This document shows, one piece after another, positions 24,019 through 36,300 of a DNA stretch of 64,000 nt; the stretch's first letter is position 1; each line of letters begins with the position of its first letter. This stretch comes from Entoloma clypeatum (lineage: Eukaryota; Basidiomycota; Agaricomycetes; Agaricales; Entolomataceae): assembly GCA_963565915.1 (NCBI GenBank), contig OY751487.1:1302001-1366000 (forward strand), written 5' to 3'. The position numbers and the translations under genes are program-made. The notes beneath the pieces were generated by a model. That model made no database searches. It was not told the DNA's origin and worked only from the letters and a program-made list of their open reading frames with translations.

Positions 24019-24314
24019 TGGACCGGGACTGTTTTCTTTCTGACGATTATATTGTTCCGCCACTTAACCTAGTCCCATGATAGTCTTTACTCTCTTTTAC
24101 CATTGTCTCCCAACTAATGGGCATACCGAAATATCATCGTTCCGAGGAGATTGTAAAGCTTCGGGCCACCGGGCGGTCGTGATAACCGAATGACGGTGTT
24201 TCCATCCTGGATCACACTGTTACCAACATGTCGATCTTGTATATAAGCTAACCGCCACAAACCGGGCCCCCATCCACCCAGCGAATAAGTATTCCCCAGA
24301 AAGCCCCAGTGCCG

Positions 24315-25766
24315 ATGTCTTCACCAGGTGAGTCTGAAGCTCCCAGTTTCAGCTGAATTCTAATGTTACCCCCCAGATCTTACCGTTTCTAGCTTGTTCA
24401 ACGTCAAGGGCAAGATCGGTGTGTAGTTCTACGCCATTCCCAACGGTATTCGACTTGACTATGGTGCATAACAGCACTGGTGACGGGGGGGAGTTCGGGT
24501 GTCGGAAAGATGATAGCATCTGGATTCGCGCAGAACGGGGCTAAGGTGTACATAGCGTCGCGGAAAGAGGCCCAGCTGAAGGAGGTGTGTCTGAGCATAT
24601 CTCGCCTACTTTTCTCCTCTGATGACATGCGGCTCTTCCACAGGCAGCGGATGAAATCAACAAGACTGCGCCTGGATCGGTCCATTACATCGTCGCGAAC
24701 GTTGGGGTACAGTTCCAAAGTCTGCTTCGCAATTGAATGCTCTTCGACTCAACTTTGTTCTTGAAGTCCAAGGCAGGATGTGACGCCCTCGTCAAAGAAT
24801 TCAAAAAGCGTGAAAGCAAACTCCACATTCTCGTCAATAACTCTGGGATTACATGGGGCGGACCGTACAATGATTTTCCGGAAGAGAAGGGATGGGACAA
24901 TGTGTTTGCGGTGAACGTCAAGAGCATCTTCTACAGTACGTCTTTTTGACATTCAATGCCCTCGGCCCATTCATATTGACAATTGCAGTGACTACGGGGT
25001 GAGTTGTCTCGACTCAAGTGCCGGCCGTCGCCTAACTTTTCCAAGTCTCTCCGATCTCCTCACAAAGAACTCCAATAACCTCGATCCCGGCCGTGTCATC
25101 AACATCTCATCGACCGCGTCTATTGACCCGAGAGCCGAAAGCGCACTCAGCAGCGAAGGCAATGGGACATGGTCTTGTGCGTCGTTTTGTACCTTTTTCG
25201 TGCCGCTTCATTGACAGCACGTCATTCCAGACCAGCCAAGTAAAGCAGCAGGTACGCAAGCGGAGGATGGTCTTGTGCACTCACTTGTGATGATCCTGAT
25301 CCTGTAGTCAATCAACTCACTTCGGCTTTGGCATTGAAGTTGGCACCCCACCATGTCACGTACGTCTTTGGTTCGCATCCTCATCCTCCCATGGTCATAA
25401 CTCCTTTAAACAGAGTGAACGCCATCCTCCCTGGGTATGCATCTCGAATTCGCCCTTCCGAAAGGAGACTAACCTTCGACGTTAATTACAGACTTTTCCC
25501 CAGCAGGATGACAGCATACGGCATCAAGACATCTAAGGGCGCCTTCCTAGAGGGCCAACCCACTGGTTCGTTGGCTTCCAATAACTATCGTTTTCGGTCT
25601 GTCAATCTTGCACTTAGGCCGGTATGGCACTTCCGAGGACATGGCGGGCATAGCTCTCTTCCTCGCCTCACCTGCTTCAGCCCATGTTACAGGAACGCAC
25701 ACACTGCTCGACGGTGGCGCGAGATACAGCATGGGAGCCGCGGCCATGGCTTCGACGAAGTTGTAG
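24315..25766 (+). CDS. Short-chain dehydrogenase/reductase (SDR)
   Basis: NAD(P)-dependent oxidoreductase with a Rossmann fold. Exon 1 is only 13 coding bases (ATGTCTTCACCAG); the spliced N-terminus continues LTVSSLFNVKGKIALVTGG with the cofactor motif TGGSSGVG. Next come ASRKEAQLKE, a short Asn/Val stretch, LHILVNNSGITWGG (NNxG motif), WDNVFAVNVKSIFY, INISSTAS (catalytic Ser), the YQPSK catalytic Tyr/Lys pair, LALKLAPHHVTVNAILPG, and a C-terminal GTHTLLDGGARYS. About eight introns of roughly 50-60 bp separate these blocks. The protein ends MASTKL, a weak look-alike of the peroxisomal SKL signal. It resembles bacterial/fungal 3-oxoacyl-reductase-like SDRs (RhlG/FabG type). The substrate is unknown. 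Confidence 0.87.
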
Positions 25767-26206
25767 ACCATGCACTCTCTTTGTCCTGCAGAACACAATG
25801 TTTTTCTTCTCCTCGATCGAGCCTGGTAACGCTTGCCAGTTTTCAATCGAGATCCGCCCGTTGCGTTCAATGAGAGGCTGAATTGTGAATCAATCCAAGG
25901 GGGTGCTGAGATCGACTTTTCCGAGCTGTTCAATTGTTGGGCACCCTAGGGGTGACCTTGCGGGTTACATATATCATTGATCTCCAAGCTTCATTGACAT
26001 GCATCATCATGGAAGAGCCATCTATGCAAATGTCATGGCTCGATTGATAATTTCAATGGATTTGGCCGTTACAGTTTACATGGAAAAGATTCCCGTTGGA
26101 ATGTATAATTGTACACTTTTAAATCTGCTGTCTTGTTGATGATGATAAGAAGACGCTGTGCTCCCACGTGTCAGGTTGAAAAAGAATGGGGTCGTGGATA
26201 GGGGGC
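25767..26206. other. Intergenic, convergent gene ends
   Basis: About 440 bp between the SDR stop (plus) and the RING gene stop (minus). No gene is seen. It should hold both transcript ends. Confidence 0.5.
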
Positions 26207-27301
26207 TTATGATTCCGATCTCTTCCTTCGTTTCTTGCGCATCTCTAATAGTATCCTTTCTTTCGTATCCTAGGTCAACAGTGGTTAATTAAACTGCTAA
26301 CAGCAAGGTAGTAGGATGCATACGTCTGTGGGTCGTTCAATTTGCAGAGATTCGTCTGGATCTTGACTCGCGCGTTTGGCGCGCTTTCCTTGTCTTGCCA
26401 TAACATGAAGCTTCTGTTTCCAGAGACGAGCCTACATACACCACGCAAAAAAAAGTCACGTCAGGAAAAGGCAGTTCGACTACAATGAGAGACCTTCACC
26501 TCTTTCTCCTTCTGATCGACTGCGGCTCGCAGATCGTGAATCTCTGCATCCTTCTTTTCGATTGCTCTCCGGTGTCTTTCCACTACCTGATTCAATCGAC
26601 TATTCTCATCTTCACCACCTTGGATGCGGTCTAAGGCTTCTTCCGCCAATGATGCAGCTGATTTGTAGTTTGCGTGGGCTTCGCGCAACTTCCTCCGTAG
26701 ACGCACCACTTCCGTTTCGGTTTGTTGAGCTTCGGTAAGCTTTCGTTCTAGTATGTTTCTTTCTTTCTCCAAAGCACTCTTGGTCGTCTTTTCGCGTTCC
26801 AGTTCCGAAAGGAAAGCTGTCATCCGCTGATCAAGTTTACTGGCAACCTCGAGTAAGCCGTTCTAACGGTACATTTATGAGCACTAAATTGCAACAGACG
26901 GGTAAATCTGGAGGATAGGACGTACAGTGCCATGCTCGTCTGCCACTTGTTTCGCCTTTCCTTTCAACTTGCAGATGGTTCTCTGGACACTTGTGGCAAG
27001 GGAGTCTATCTCTATCCTCTCGTCGACTTCTAAAGCATCAGCTGCATCTCCCACGGCTGCCGTAAAGGTCATATAGACCTGCCGTGGTTCATGGTTTCCT
27101 TTCGGCTGCCGGCAAAGCGCGCATGTGCGCTGCAGATGCGTCTTCGCGAGGCATATCTCGCAGAAACCGTGTCCTGATGTACTGTCGGCTATTAACACCT
27201 CATGGCGCGTCAAGGAACGTGCAGAGCTGACCACAGTGGAAGAAGCGGAATTTGTCAAGGCTGAAGGAGTCCTGGCATATGTCGCATTGGATATCCACCA
27301 T
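26207..27301 (-). CDS. RING-HC finger protein with long coiled coil and basic tail (possible E3 ubiquitin/SUMO ligase)
   Basis: About five exons. Exon 1 from the ATG at 27301 reads MVDIQCDICQDSFSLDKFRF, and splicing then gives CGHGFCEICLAKTHLQ and CALCRQPKG, together a complete C3HC4 RING (CxxC, CxHxxCxxC, CxxC). The middle is a long predicted coiled coil (ELEREKTTKSALEKERNILE, then EVVRLRRKLREA and QVVERHRRAIEKKDAEIHDL). The last exons give a basic end, LLEMRKKRRKRSES, that looks like a nuclear localisation signal. Total length is about 300 aa. The layout (N-terminal RING, coiled coil, nuclear tail) recalls TRAIP or the Zip3/RNF212 meiotic group, but I cannot decide between them by eye. The RING cysteines and histidine are all present, so activity is plausible. 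Confidence 0.78.
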
Positions 27302-27717
27302 GTATCTTTGCCTTATTTTGCGAGATGAGGACTTTGAAGGTTAGGTAAACGACGATACTATGTAGTGCTTGATCACGATCACGTGCACCAACGATGGATA
27401 AGCCCAATACTTATCACCAGAACCGGCCAACCTGCCATGCCAAAGTTGGTTCGTACATCTCTACGGTTTGGTTCGAGTCAATATATGCGCGCCAGGAGAG
27501 GTAACAAGAGGGTGTCGGAACGCGACCACATCAGCATTTTCACAAAAATTTATTGATCTATTTGGTGCTATTGCCCTCGTCACGAGCTGAAGAGCTCCAA
27601 TAGTGTTACAACTTTTCATTTCTCCTACCATCCCCTCCCATGATCCCCTCTCTGATCCCACCCATCGACCACATTCGACGAACCCCCATTGATAACAACA
27701 GCTGCACAAAGACTTGC
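27302..27717. other. Intergenic edge of the transposon island
   Basis: About 400 bp upstream of the RING gene, with no coding frame I believe. Host-like sequence ends in the 10-bp AGAACAAGAC that is duplicated around the adjacent MITE. Confidence 0.45.
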
Positions 27718-27727
27718 AGAACAAGAC

Positions 27728-28080
27728 CAAGGGGGTGTCGGGACCGGAATTTTTTACACGGGGTCGAAATTCGATGTGAAATGGGCTGGGAAATCCAAAT
27801 TTAGAGTCAGTTTCTCAATCCGAGTGGCGGTTCCCAAGTTATAGCCATTTTGATGAAAATATTTGAATAAACTTTTATTTTTTCTGAATTTTTTTTTGGA
27901 TCACACGGACCATTCCGCACAACTTTGCAAAAAAAATCGAGACCCCCCCCCTCTTTCCTTTTTAGGAAGGAGGTTAAGAAGTGCCAGGAAAAATCTGAAA
28001 AAATCATTTTTCAATCTCCCAGCCATTTTCAAGGCAAATTCCGACCCCGTGTAAAAAATTCCGGTCCCGACACCCCCTTG
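27728..28080. mobile_element. MITE, 353 bp, long TIRs, 10-bp target duplication
   Basis: Terminal inverted repeats of about 40 bp begin CAAGGGGGTGTCGGGACCGG at the left. They end with the exact reverse complement at the right (…CCGGTCCCGACACCCCCTTG) and continue through an ACACGGGGTCG block with one or two mismatches. The element is flanked by identical 10-bp direct repeats, AGAACAAGAC, at 27,718-27,727 and 28,081-28,090. There is no coding potential inside; it is AT-rich with poly-A/T runs. A 9-11-bp duplication fits Mutator-like (MULE) DNA transposons best. The superfamily is inferred from TSD size only. Confidence 0.88.
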
Positions 28081-28090
28081 AGAACAAGAC

Positions 28091-29765
28091 ATGCTCTCAC
28101 ATGAAGCACTTATCACGTGACCTATACCCATATGGAAGCTATCCTCGCTGGGAATATTTGAATACAAGTGGTGAGGAGGATGGAACGGGAGAGACCGTAC
28201 TGTTCTGTCCGACGGTAGGGGCGATCTTGTCAGGAGACAGACCCGGCTTGTCGTTGTAGAGCGTCTTGATATTTTCCAAGAGGGTCTGGAAGCAGTCAGA
28301 TTCAGAGTCGTCCTGAAGAACCCTTGATAACAATCTGGACACCATTTCACAATCTTCCATTGACCCTGAACCCTATTTCATCTCATGGCTTCTCACACCT
28401 GGACAACCCTTGATCTTCTTTGAACACTGTTTCATCATTCGCCTCATTGTTGACACATGCCCACTTTATCTACACTCTGACTCACATTGACTCTGGCTTT
28501 ACCCCAGATAGACATATATTCCCTTATCTCTGACTCAGAACTAACCCTTGTTTCACTTTGACAGACCCCACTATTGCCAGCCAATAGTGGTATTCTCTCT
28601 TATCACTGTTTACTTATATTTCTCTTGGTCTGTGCACACTTGATACAGTATATATACTGGATGTAGTAGACAGTCAGTCCCTAGTCTGAATCTAGGATAT
28701 CAACCCCTAGTAACCCTCAGTGCTACTGCTCTCTGAACTTGACTGCCTTAACAAGGCCCCTCCTTTCTCTATTGCAACCGCCCATTGAGGCCTCTCTTCC
28801 TCTCTTCCCTTGATCACAGTGTCAACGCTGACAACATCAGAACCCTGAAACCAGTGGCATTGAAGAAAGCTAGGCAACATCCCGAAGTTCACGCTGTATT
28901 GTCCTCCCTTGACAATAAGCATAACAAATAGTACCAATAGTTCACTAGCAAGTTTGTTGGGTGTGAGGATATTCAACCTTGGCACAATTTATATATATTT
29001 CAATTTCATTCTACCAACAGCTGGGCTATGTTTGACACCTTCATAATCAATCCCGAAATTTGCCAAAATTGCCACAGTTCGAAAAATCACCTACAAGGTG
29101 CATGGTCAATTCTTGCAGATCAAGAAAAAAGGAGGGACATACTTGGATCTTCAAATATCCAACTTGTAAGCATTGAGAACCACCACACATGCAACACACA
29201 GGGCTCCATACCAGACAGTTATCCAGGGCCAAGAGGCAGGAATAGAAAATTTGGATTAACACATATAAAGCAATGGGAGGGGAAGTGGGGGAAGGTGGTG
29301 GGCATCGAGAACCAAGGGGTGATCACAATGGTGATGGTCAAGCAACAGTGTCCAGTTGGGATCAACACAGCCCATTGTCAATGGAGTTTGAGAAGATTTT
29401 GCCCACCTCGCTTCTCGTGCACACTCATATACTGGTGTCCTCAGCGCTCAACACTCAATCTCGATGAAGCCTTTTGGAAATGGCTCCAAGATTTCTTTAG
29501 TCATGGGCCTTCAACAACCGCAATGGTGGGTTACTTTGATAGCCTGAGAATTTTGAAGGAACTCGTGATGCAAACCAGTAAATCACTTCAGAAAGCTGCT
29601 TCATTGTGGGCAACAAAGACTCCCAAGTAAGATCTTCCGTCAACTCCTATTATCGCCTCTTACCATCAGCCTTACACAAAAGATGGCTCTTGCGGACAAC
29701 ATGGGGATCATGAGCGAATTTATGTGACACTATCAAAGCTCAAGTTGGCGCCGCTGTGTGCCAGT
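28091..29765. other. Unassigned accessory sequence with weak frames
   Basis: About 1.7 kb between the MITE and the gypsy element. It contains a possible LTR (listed separately) and a minus-strand 73-codon frame (28,360-28,139; MEDCEMVSRLLSRVLQDD) that looks like the 5' end of something. It also holds a plus-strand 200-codon frame at 29,028-29,630 (MFDTFIINPEICQNCHSS, later DEAFWKWLQDFFSHGPS) that I cannot place. All are probably transposon debris. Confidence 0.35.
28449..28753. repeat. Candidate LTR (TGTTGACA…TTAACA)
   Basis: A 305-bp stretch begins TGTTGACACATGCC and ends CTGCCTTAACA, with a TATA-like tatatatac at about 28,650, the layout of a retrotransposon LTR. The 5-bp flanks (ctcat and aggcc) do not match, and no second copy lies in the window. 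Low confidence. Confidence 0.3.
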
Positions 29766-30094
29766 TGTTATGATCGTATTTTCACTTTTCACTTTATCTT
29801 ATCTTATTTCGATCTTATCTTATCTACATTGTATCATACATGAGGACATCTTATCATTATCACGCAGCAGGATGCGAAGGATCCGGAGTCGCCCAGCATG
29901 ATGCTGCCTCAAGGCAGCCTCATGGTATTTACATATATAAGCAGGGTACTTTCACTTGTATTCAATAGCTTGTTCTCTTGAGATTCCTGCTGGGTCTCTT
30001 GGCAATACAGCCCCTTCTTCATCTTTCCATGTTCCATCTTCTAAGTTCCTAAGTTTGGGCTCGCGATGTCGTTTGACTTAGCGTCGCCTCAACA
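29766..30094 (+). repeat. gypsy-1 5' LTR
   Basis: 329 bp, TG…CA. TATA-like tacatatataag at about 29,931. It differs from the 3' LTR at several places, mostly at CpG-derived positions (for example GATGTCG here against GACATTG there). Confidence 0.95.
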
Positions 30095-30660
30095 GAAGAA
30101 CAAGCTCTAAACTCGCCCGCCCAAACTCACTTCCCTTTCCTCCATTTCAACCTCGCCGTTTCATGCTTTTTCATCAAAAGTACATATCTATACATGGACC
30201 CTAGCATTAAGGGGGACCTCCTGGACTTCAGGGATAAGAAGAGAAACACTCGGTGCATCCACTATAACTAGCGTTGCCATTTGAGACACATAGGGAAACA
30301 TTGAGCCCGTCCCGTGTTGAGGTGACCAAAGGCTGACACATCTAACCTTCAGGGAAGTTGCTGGTGCGTGTGACGGTTTGGAAGAGAAGACCGTACATGT
30401 CTAGTTCGCAACAGGTGTTCCAGGCCCCGACTCCTCAACAGCTCGATTTGACCAGTCCAGCACGCGTAGGGGTATTGACCGCGTGGACTTCATCTTTCCT
30501 AGATCTTCCTCTATTCGGGCATCCCAACTGCCTGGGTAGACAGATCGTTCTTTGGATTTTCTTTTCAGATTTTTTTGCCTAAGCACCAGAACAGGGTTGC
30601 CACCCAACATAAGGTACTATTGTTCAAAACCAAACCCCCCCCCCCTGTCAAAACACCATC

Positions 30661-33213
30661 ATGGACAACCAAGATTTCCAGGATGAAGCCCCTGAACTCC
30701 CTGAGCATCACGAACCCCCCATTGCACCACCTCCTCCTCCTCCTCACCGACCAGGCCGAAGAATTGAAATAGCCGCAGATCCCGGCAAATACAGTGACTC
30801 ATAAAATCGATTCAATGTTTGAATATCTGTTGAATAACTTTGTATCTGATATAAATAATACCAGGATGTTGGTATATGGAAGGAAGCATTTGATCGGGGC
30901 CATCCATCAAAAAAACAATTATGTAATTCCAATTAGTATCTATGGAGATATGATCAGTTTAAAACAGGAACTCATTGAATCAATTATTTGAGGGGGTATC
31001 AGAAATATCAGAATCTGATGCTCCACTGATTCTATAGCAACCAATGAGTGACAAATAGTTGCTATAGTGATGCTACCTTTGATTGGACCTGGACTGAAGG
31101 TATTTAAGCAGTCCAAATGCTCTCAGGATATTTCAAATTCAACATGTGCCCCATCTCCTCTGCTCAGAAGAAAAACATCCTTTCTCTGGCCGCCAATAGT
31201 CATTCCACCTGCTCTGTTGCATCTTGATATCTGGAGACTATGAAGGCCAATCCAGGACCACAATTCCTTGCTTCTCCATCCAGTTTATAGCCTTGTTGGA
31301 GATGTGCTTGGGGTCATTGTCCTGCTAAAAAATTACTGTCTCTTCAAAAATTCCACTTTCATCTATGCTGGGCAGCAAGTGACCCTCCACAATGGCCACA
31401 TACTGATCATCACCCATCCTCCCCTCAACCTCTGCAAGTTGCCCAACTCCATTCCATCCCATACAGCCCCATACTATGATGTTTCCACCTCAAAACTTCA
31501 GTGTTCCCTCCACCTCTCTTTCAATCAACCCCTCTCCTTTCTTTTTCCAGACCCACTGCTTCCCATCTGACCCAAATCTGTTGATTTTTGTCTCATCTGA
31601 TCAAATAACCCTCTTACAGTCCTCCACAGTCCACTCCTTGTACTTGAGAGCAAAGGCCAACCATTGCTTGTGATGTGCCAATTTGAGGTATGGTTTTTTT
31701 TTCTTTGTTTCTGCCTTGAACTCATTTCTTTTGAGGGGATTTCTGATGGTTTGTGAGGAGACAGGGCTGGGAATGGTGGTATTGATGTGGTTGGTGGCCT
31801 CCACAGTATTGGCAGCCTTGCCAGTTGTAATTTGTTGAATAACTGCATGATGAGCGATAGTGAATACTTGGAAGTACGATGAGCAGAAGAAGTTTGGCAA
31901 TTGGAAACAAGGTCCCGGAGCACTCTGGATACAGTAGGCTGACTGATACCCAGGCTAGATGCAATAGAGTGGGTGGAATGACCATTGGAGGCCAGAAAAA
32001 TGATGTTTTTCTTCTGAAAAAAGGAAATAGGTGCGTGTTGAATTTAAAACATCCTGAGGGCATTTTGACTGCTTAAATACCTTCAGTCCAGGTCCAATCA
32101 AAGGTAGCATTACTATAGCAATTATTTGTCACTCATTGGTTGCTATAGAATCAGTGGAGCATCAGATTCTGATATTTCTGATACCCCCTCAAATAATTGA
32201 TTCAATGAGTTCCTGTTTTAAACTGATCATATCTCCATGAATACTAATCGGAATTACATAATTGTTTTTTTGATGGATGGCCCCGATCAAATGCTTCCTT
32301 CCATATACCGACATTCTGGTATTATTTATATCAGATACAAAGTTATTCAACAGATATTCAAAAAGTGTCAAACATTGAATCAATTTTTTGTATAATGGAT
32401 CCCGACCCCTGTTTTCGGGATGGTGGGCAAAAATGCTCATGTGGATCAGAGTAAATTGAGATTTGTTACATGGGGATGACAAAATCTGTATTGCAGTCTG
32501 GTCCCGATTACATGGACCGATTGCAGGAACATATGGGGAAACACGACTCACCCAATGCATGGAATCAAATGATTGGCCAACATATCAGAACTTGGTAGAT
32601 GAGATCACCACAAGGTTTCGCCCTACCACCGAAGTAGAATGGGCCAGAGCAAAGATTGAGGGGTTCAAACAGAACCAGATGAAAACGGACGATTGGATCA
32701 CGCAGTTTGGAACACTGGCGATCAAAGGGAAAATTGAGGATCATCATGGGATTTCCTTACTGGAGAGAAATGCCCGGGACTCAATCATACAACAATTGTT
32801 TCAGCAAGGAAGACGGCAGAACACCATGCAGGAAACTGTCGAAGAAATCTCAGCCATCAGAAGGCCTGAAGAAAATTACGCCATGAGGCAAGGAATGAGG
32901 CAGGGACCTCAAAGACAAGGGAACCAATGGGGAAATTGCCCCCAGAATCAGCAAGCACCGCGGCCACAAGGCCAGAATAATTTCGGAAGGCCCGTTGGGC
33001 AACAGCAGAATGGGGGGGTACCGTCCCCAGCAAAACGGTCAGCAGCAGCAACGACATGATCCGAATGCGATGAACGTCGACAGAAACCAGCGACGAGCTC
33101 CTGGTAATTGCCATAACTGTGGTGGACAGGGGCATTTTGCCCAAGATTGCAGGCAGCCGCAGTGTAGGGTACAAGCGGCAATGATTGAACAGATTGATGA
33201 ACATGAGGAATAA
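30661..33213 (+). pseudogene. gypsy-1 gag, interrupted by nested Tc1 and frame-broken
   Basis: The gag start is MDNQDFQDEAPELPEHHEPP at 30,661. The frame is cut at 30,791 by a Tc1/mariner element. It resumes after about 32,394, with WWAKMLMWIRVN followed by a TGA at 32,457 and then the capsid-like part (VWSRLHGPIAGTYGETRL; VDEITTRFRP). Near a G homopolymer at 33,012 the frame shifts. The zinc knuckle CHNCGGQGHFAQDC (CCHC, about 33,110-33,155) is in the neighbouring frame. The protein would package the RNA in virus-like particles, but no intact product is possible. Confidence 0.88.
30792..32394 (-). mobile_element. Fold-back Tc1/mariner element nested in gypsy-1 gag
   Basis: Inserted after TA (30,790-30,791), starting CAGTGACTCATAAAATCGAT. 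Its arms, 30,792 to about 31,225 and about 31,965 to 32,394, are inverted copies of each other over more than 400 bp, much longer than normal Tc1 TIRs. The centre encodes a decayed minus-strand transposase. It starts in the right arm (FLASNGHSTHSIASSLGISQ, a HTH) and runs through WSDETKINRFGSDGKQWVW, GGGNIMVWGCMGWNGVG and QDNDPKHISNKAINWMEK. It stops near the SPD motif, where the sequence switches into the inverted copy of its own 5' end. The outer right terminus is degraded. Confidence 0.88.
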
Positions 33214-33386
33214 GAGATTGTAAGACAAATAATGGCAAGGCATCAAGCGCGTCAAGCCACAAATGGACAAATGGGTGTGAATAGTGCGCCTGCGCTGAAT
33301 TCCAATGGACAAGCTGCAGGGCAGCAGGGTTTTGTAAACGTCAACCAGTAATTCCCCCGCTGGCTCTGACAAATTGTTACAAACAA

Positions 33387-36300
33387 TTGCCTATAGACTC
33401 TTATATACATAAAGACACTGTAAAATCATGGTTTCAGAAACTTACAGACGCAGCAGTTACATACAATAAAATACTATTGGACAAACCCAAAAAGATAAAA
33501 ACTCAAAAAAATAGCACAGATGATTCGGACTTAGATACACTTGTAAATTATATCATTGGGGAGACCTTGGAAACAAGGCTTGGTTCGGCCCTTACGGACG
33601 AATGCTTAATTCCCTGTTGCAAAGAATCAGATAATTTAACTAGGCAAATGGACTCTATGGGGGAATCATCTTTTATTCGATCTACTTCTTTGGAAAAAGA
33701 GCTTATGATAAAAATCACGCTGGAAACATTGCAGGATAAACGCACCTTTGATGTTGATGCATTATTGGACTCAGGGGCGACAGGGATGTTCATTGATCTG
33801 GACTTCGCCAAGAGAAACAATATTAAATTAAGGGAACTACCTTTCCCCATTCGGGTCTACAACGTTGATGGCATGCTTAACCAAGGAGGTTCAATCACGC
33901 ATGAAGCAGTCATGGCTATGCGGTATAAGGGACACGTGGAGATAGCAGTGTTTGAAGCATGCAACCTAGGGAAAGCTAAAATCATCGTTGGACACACCTG
34001 GCTGAAACATCATAATCCAGAAATAGATTGGGAAAAAGCAGAGATTAAACTATCAAGATGTCCAGAAGAATGCGGCATGCGTCGAACACGTTATTTAAAT
34101 AAAACTGCAAGAACCAGATGGGGTGGAAGAATTGAAGAGGTAGTAGAAGGAAATGAAGAAGAAGTGGAGGAAGAGGTAATCCACATGCTCAGGGCAGCTG
34201 AAGGAGAACCCTCAGATGAAATACCAGTGGAACAGGCTGTCCCCCGAAAATATCATAAATATCTATCAGTCTTTGAAAAGAAAGCGTCGGAGAGGTTACC
34301 AGTCCGGAAACCATGGGATCACGTCATAGACCTGAAGCCAGATTTCGTACCAAAAAAGGCCAAAGTCTACCCCTTGTCACCGGACAAAAGGAAAGAAGTA
34401 TCAGAATTTGTGGACGATCAATTACGCAAAGGATATATTCGACCTACCAAGTCACCACAAACTTCGCCAGTATTCTTTATACCCAAAAAGGATGGAAAGA
34501 AATGAATGGTACAGGATTACCGACATATTAACAGCTGGACCGTCCGCAATAATTATCCACTCCTGTTGATTCCGGAGTTGATCGATAAGTTAAAAGGGAA
34601 GAAAAGGTTCACCAAGATGGATCTCAGATGGGGCTACAACAATGTGCACATCAAGGAGGGAGACGAGTGGAAAGCAGCATTTATGACCCCTGATGGAGCC
34701 TTTGAACCGACATTCATGTTTTTTGGATTGTATAATTCCCCGAGCATGTTCCAGACCATGATGAACAATATCTTTAGGGACTTGATTGACCAAGGATATG
34801 TGGTTATTTATATCGATGATATATTGGTGGCAACAGGAGGAAAGGAAGGACACGACACCATAGTGGAGGAAGTTTTGAAAAGATTATGAGAAAACAATTT
34901 ATTCTTGAAACCAGAAGAATGTTTCTTTGATAGAGACAAAATAGAGTTCTTGGGATTAATTATTGGGAAAGACGGAATTTGGATGGACCCTTCAAAAGTA
35001 GATGCCATCAAACAATGGCCGACACCGACTAAGGTCAAGGAAGTACAATCATTCCTTGGACTCGCCAATTTCTATCAGAGATTTGTCAAGGATTTCTCTA
35101 AAGTGGCCAGACCATTACATAAGTTAACAAGGAAGGACATGGTATGGAAATGGAGTACAGAACAGGAGGAAGCGTTTGACGCGCTAAAGAAATTATTTAC
35201 GGAAGCACCCATATTGGTATCTCCCGATCCGGATCGGAAGTTAAGAGTAGAGTCAGACGCATCAGACTTTGCCACGGGAGCGATTCTATCTATGGAATGT
35301 GAAGATGAGAAATGGAGGCCATGTGCCTTTCTATGTAAAGGATTAAATGACGTGGAACGAAATTATGACGTACACGATAAAGAAATGCTGGGCATAATCA
35401 GAGCGCTGGAAGCATGGAGACACCATCTAGAAGGAGCCAAGCACGAGGTTGAGATCTGGACTGATCACAAGAACCTTGAGTACTTCATGCAGGGTCGAAA
35501 GCTTAATCGCAGACAAGCACGCTGGGCGTTGTATCTAACACGTTTCAACTTTAAATTAATACACAAGGCTGGCACATCAATGGGAAAGGCAGACACTCCT
35601 TCAAGAAGAGTTGATCATAGAAAGGGGGTGGAAAATGACAATGAGGATGTAACATTATTGAAACCAGAATACTTCCATTTACGAGCGATGGATTTGGGAC
35701 AGATACTTATTGATGGGGAAGAAAGTAAATTACTAAAACACATCAGGGATGCCAAGGAATTTGACGAGCAGGTGTTAAAAGCAGTGGAAGAACTAAAGAA
35801 AACCGATACCAAAACATTACACGCAGACGAATGGCATGAGGAGCAAGGACTCTGGTTACACAGAGGGAAAGTTTACGTTCCAAAGAGTCAGGAACTCAGG
35901 GAGGAAATAATTAAATTACACCACGACAACCCAGTTGCAGGACACCCAGGGCAGTGGAAGACCCTGGAATTGGTTACACGTAATTATTGGTGGCCTGGAA
36001 TTACAAACATGGTCAAAGCATACATCGAGGGCTGCGACAGATGTCAATGATCAAAAAATGTGCCTCAACTGCTAGCCGGTAAATCAAAAGCAAACACGGA
36101 ACATGCAGGACCATGGAAACACGTTACGGCAGATTTTATTGTAGGACTCCCAGGAGCTCAGGGGTACAATGCGGTATTAGTTGTGGCTTGCAGATCTACT
36201 AAGCAATCACACTTTATCAAAACACGCGATGAAGTCTCAGCAGAAGGATTAGCTAAACTGTGTTGGCATGAAGTCTGGAAACTTCATGGACTCCCAGAAT

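Noticed and set aside
27460..27490. tRNA-like GGTTCGAGTC sequence
   Set aside because: No acceptor or anticodon stems can be paired around it; no tRNA or rRNA genes were recognised in the window.
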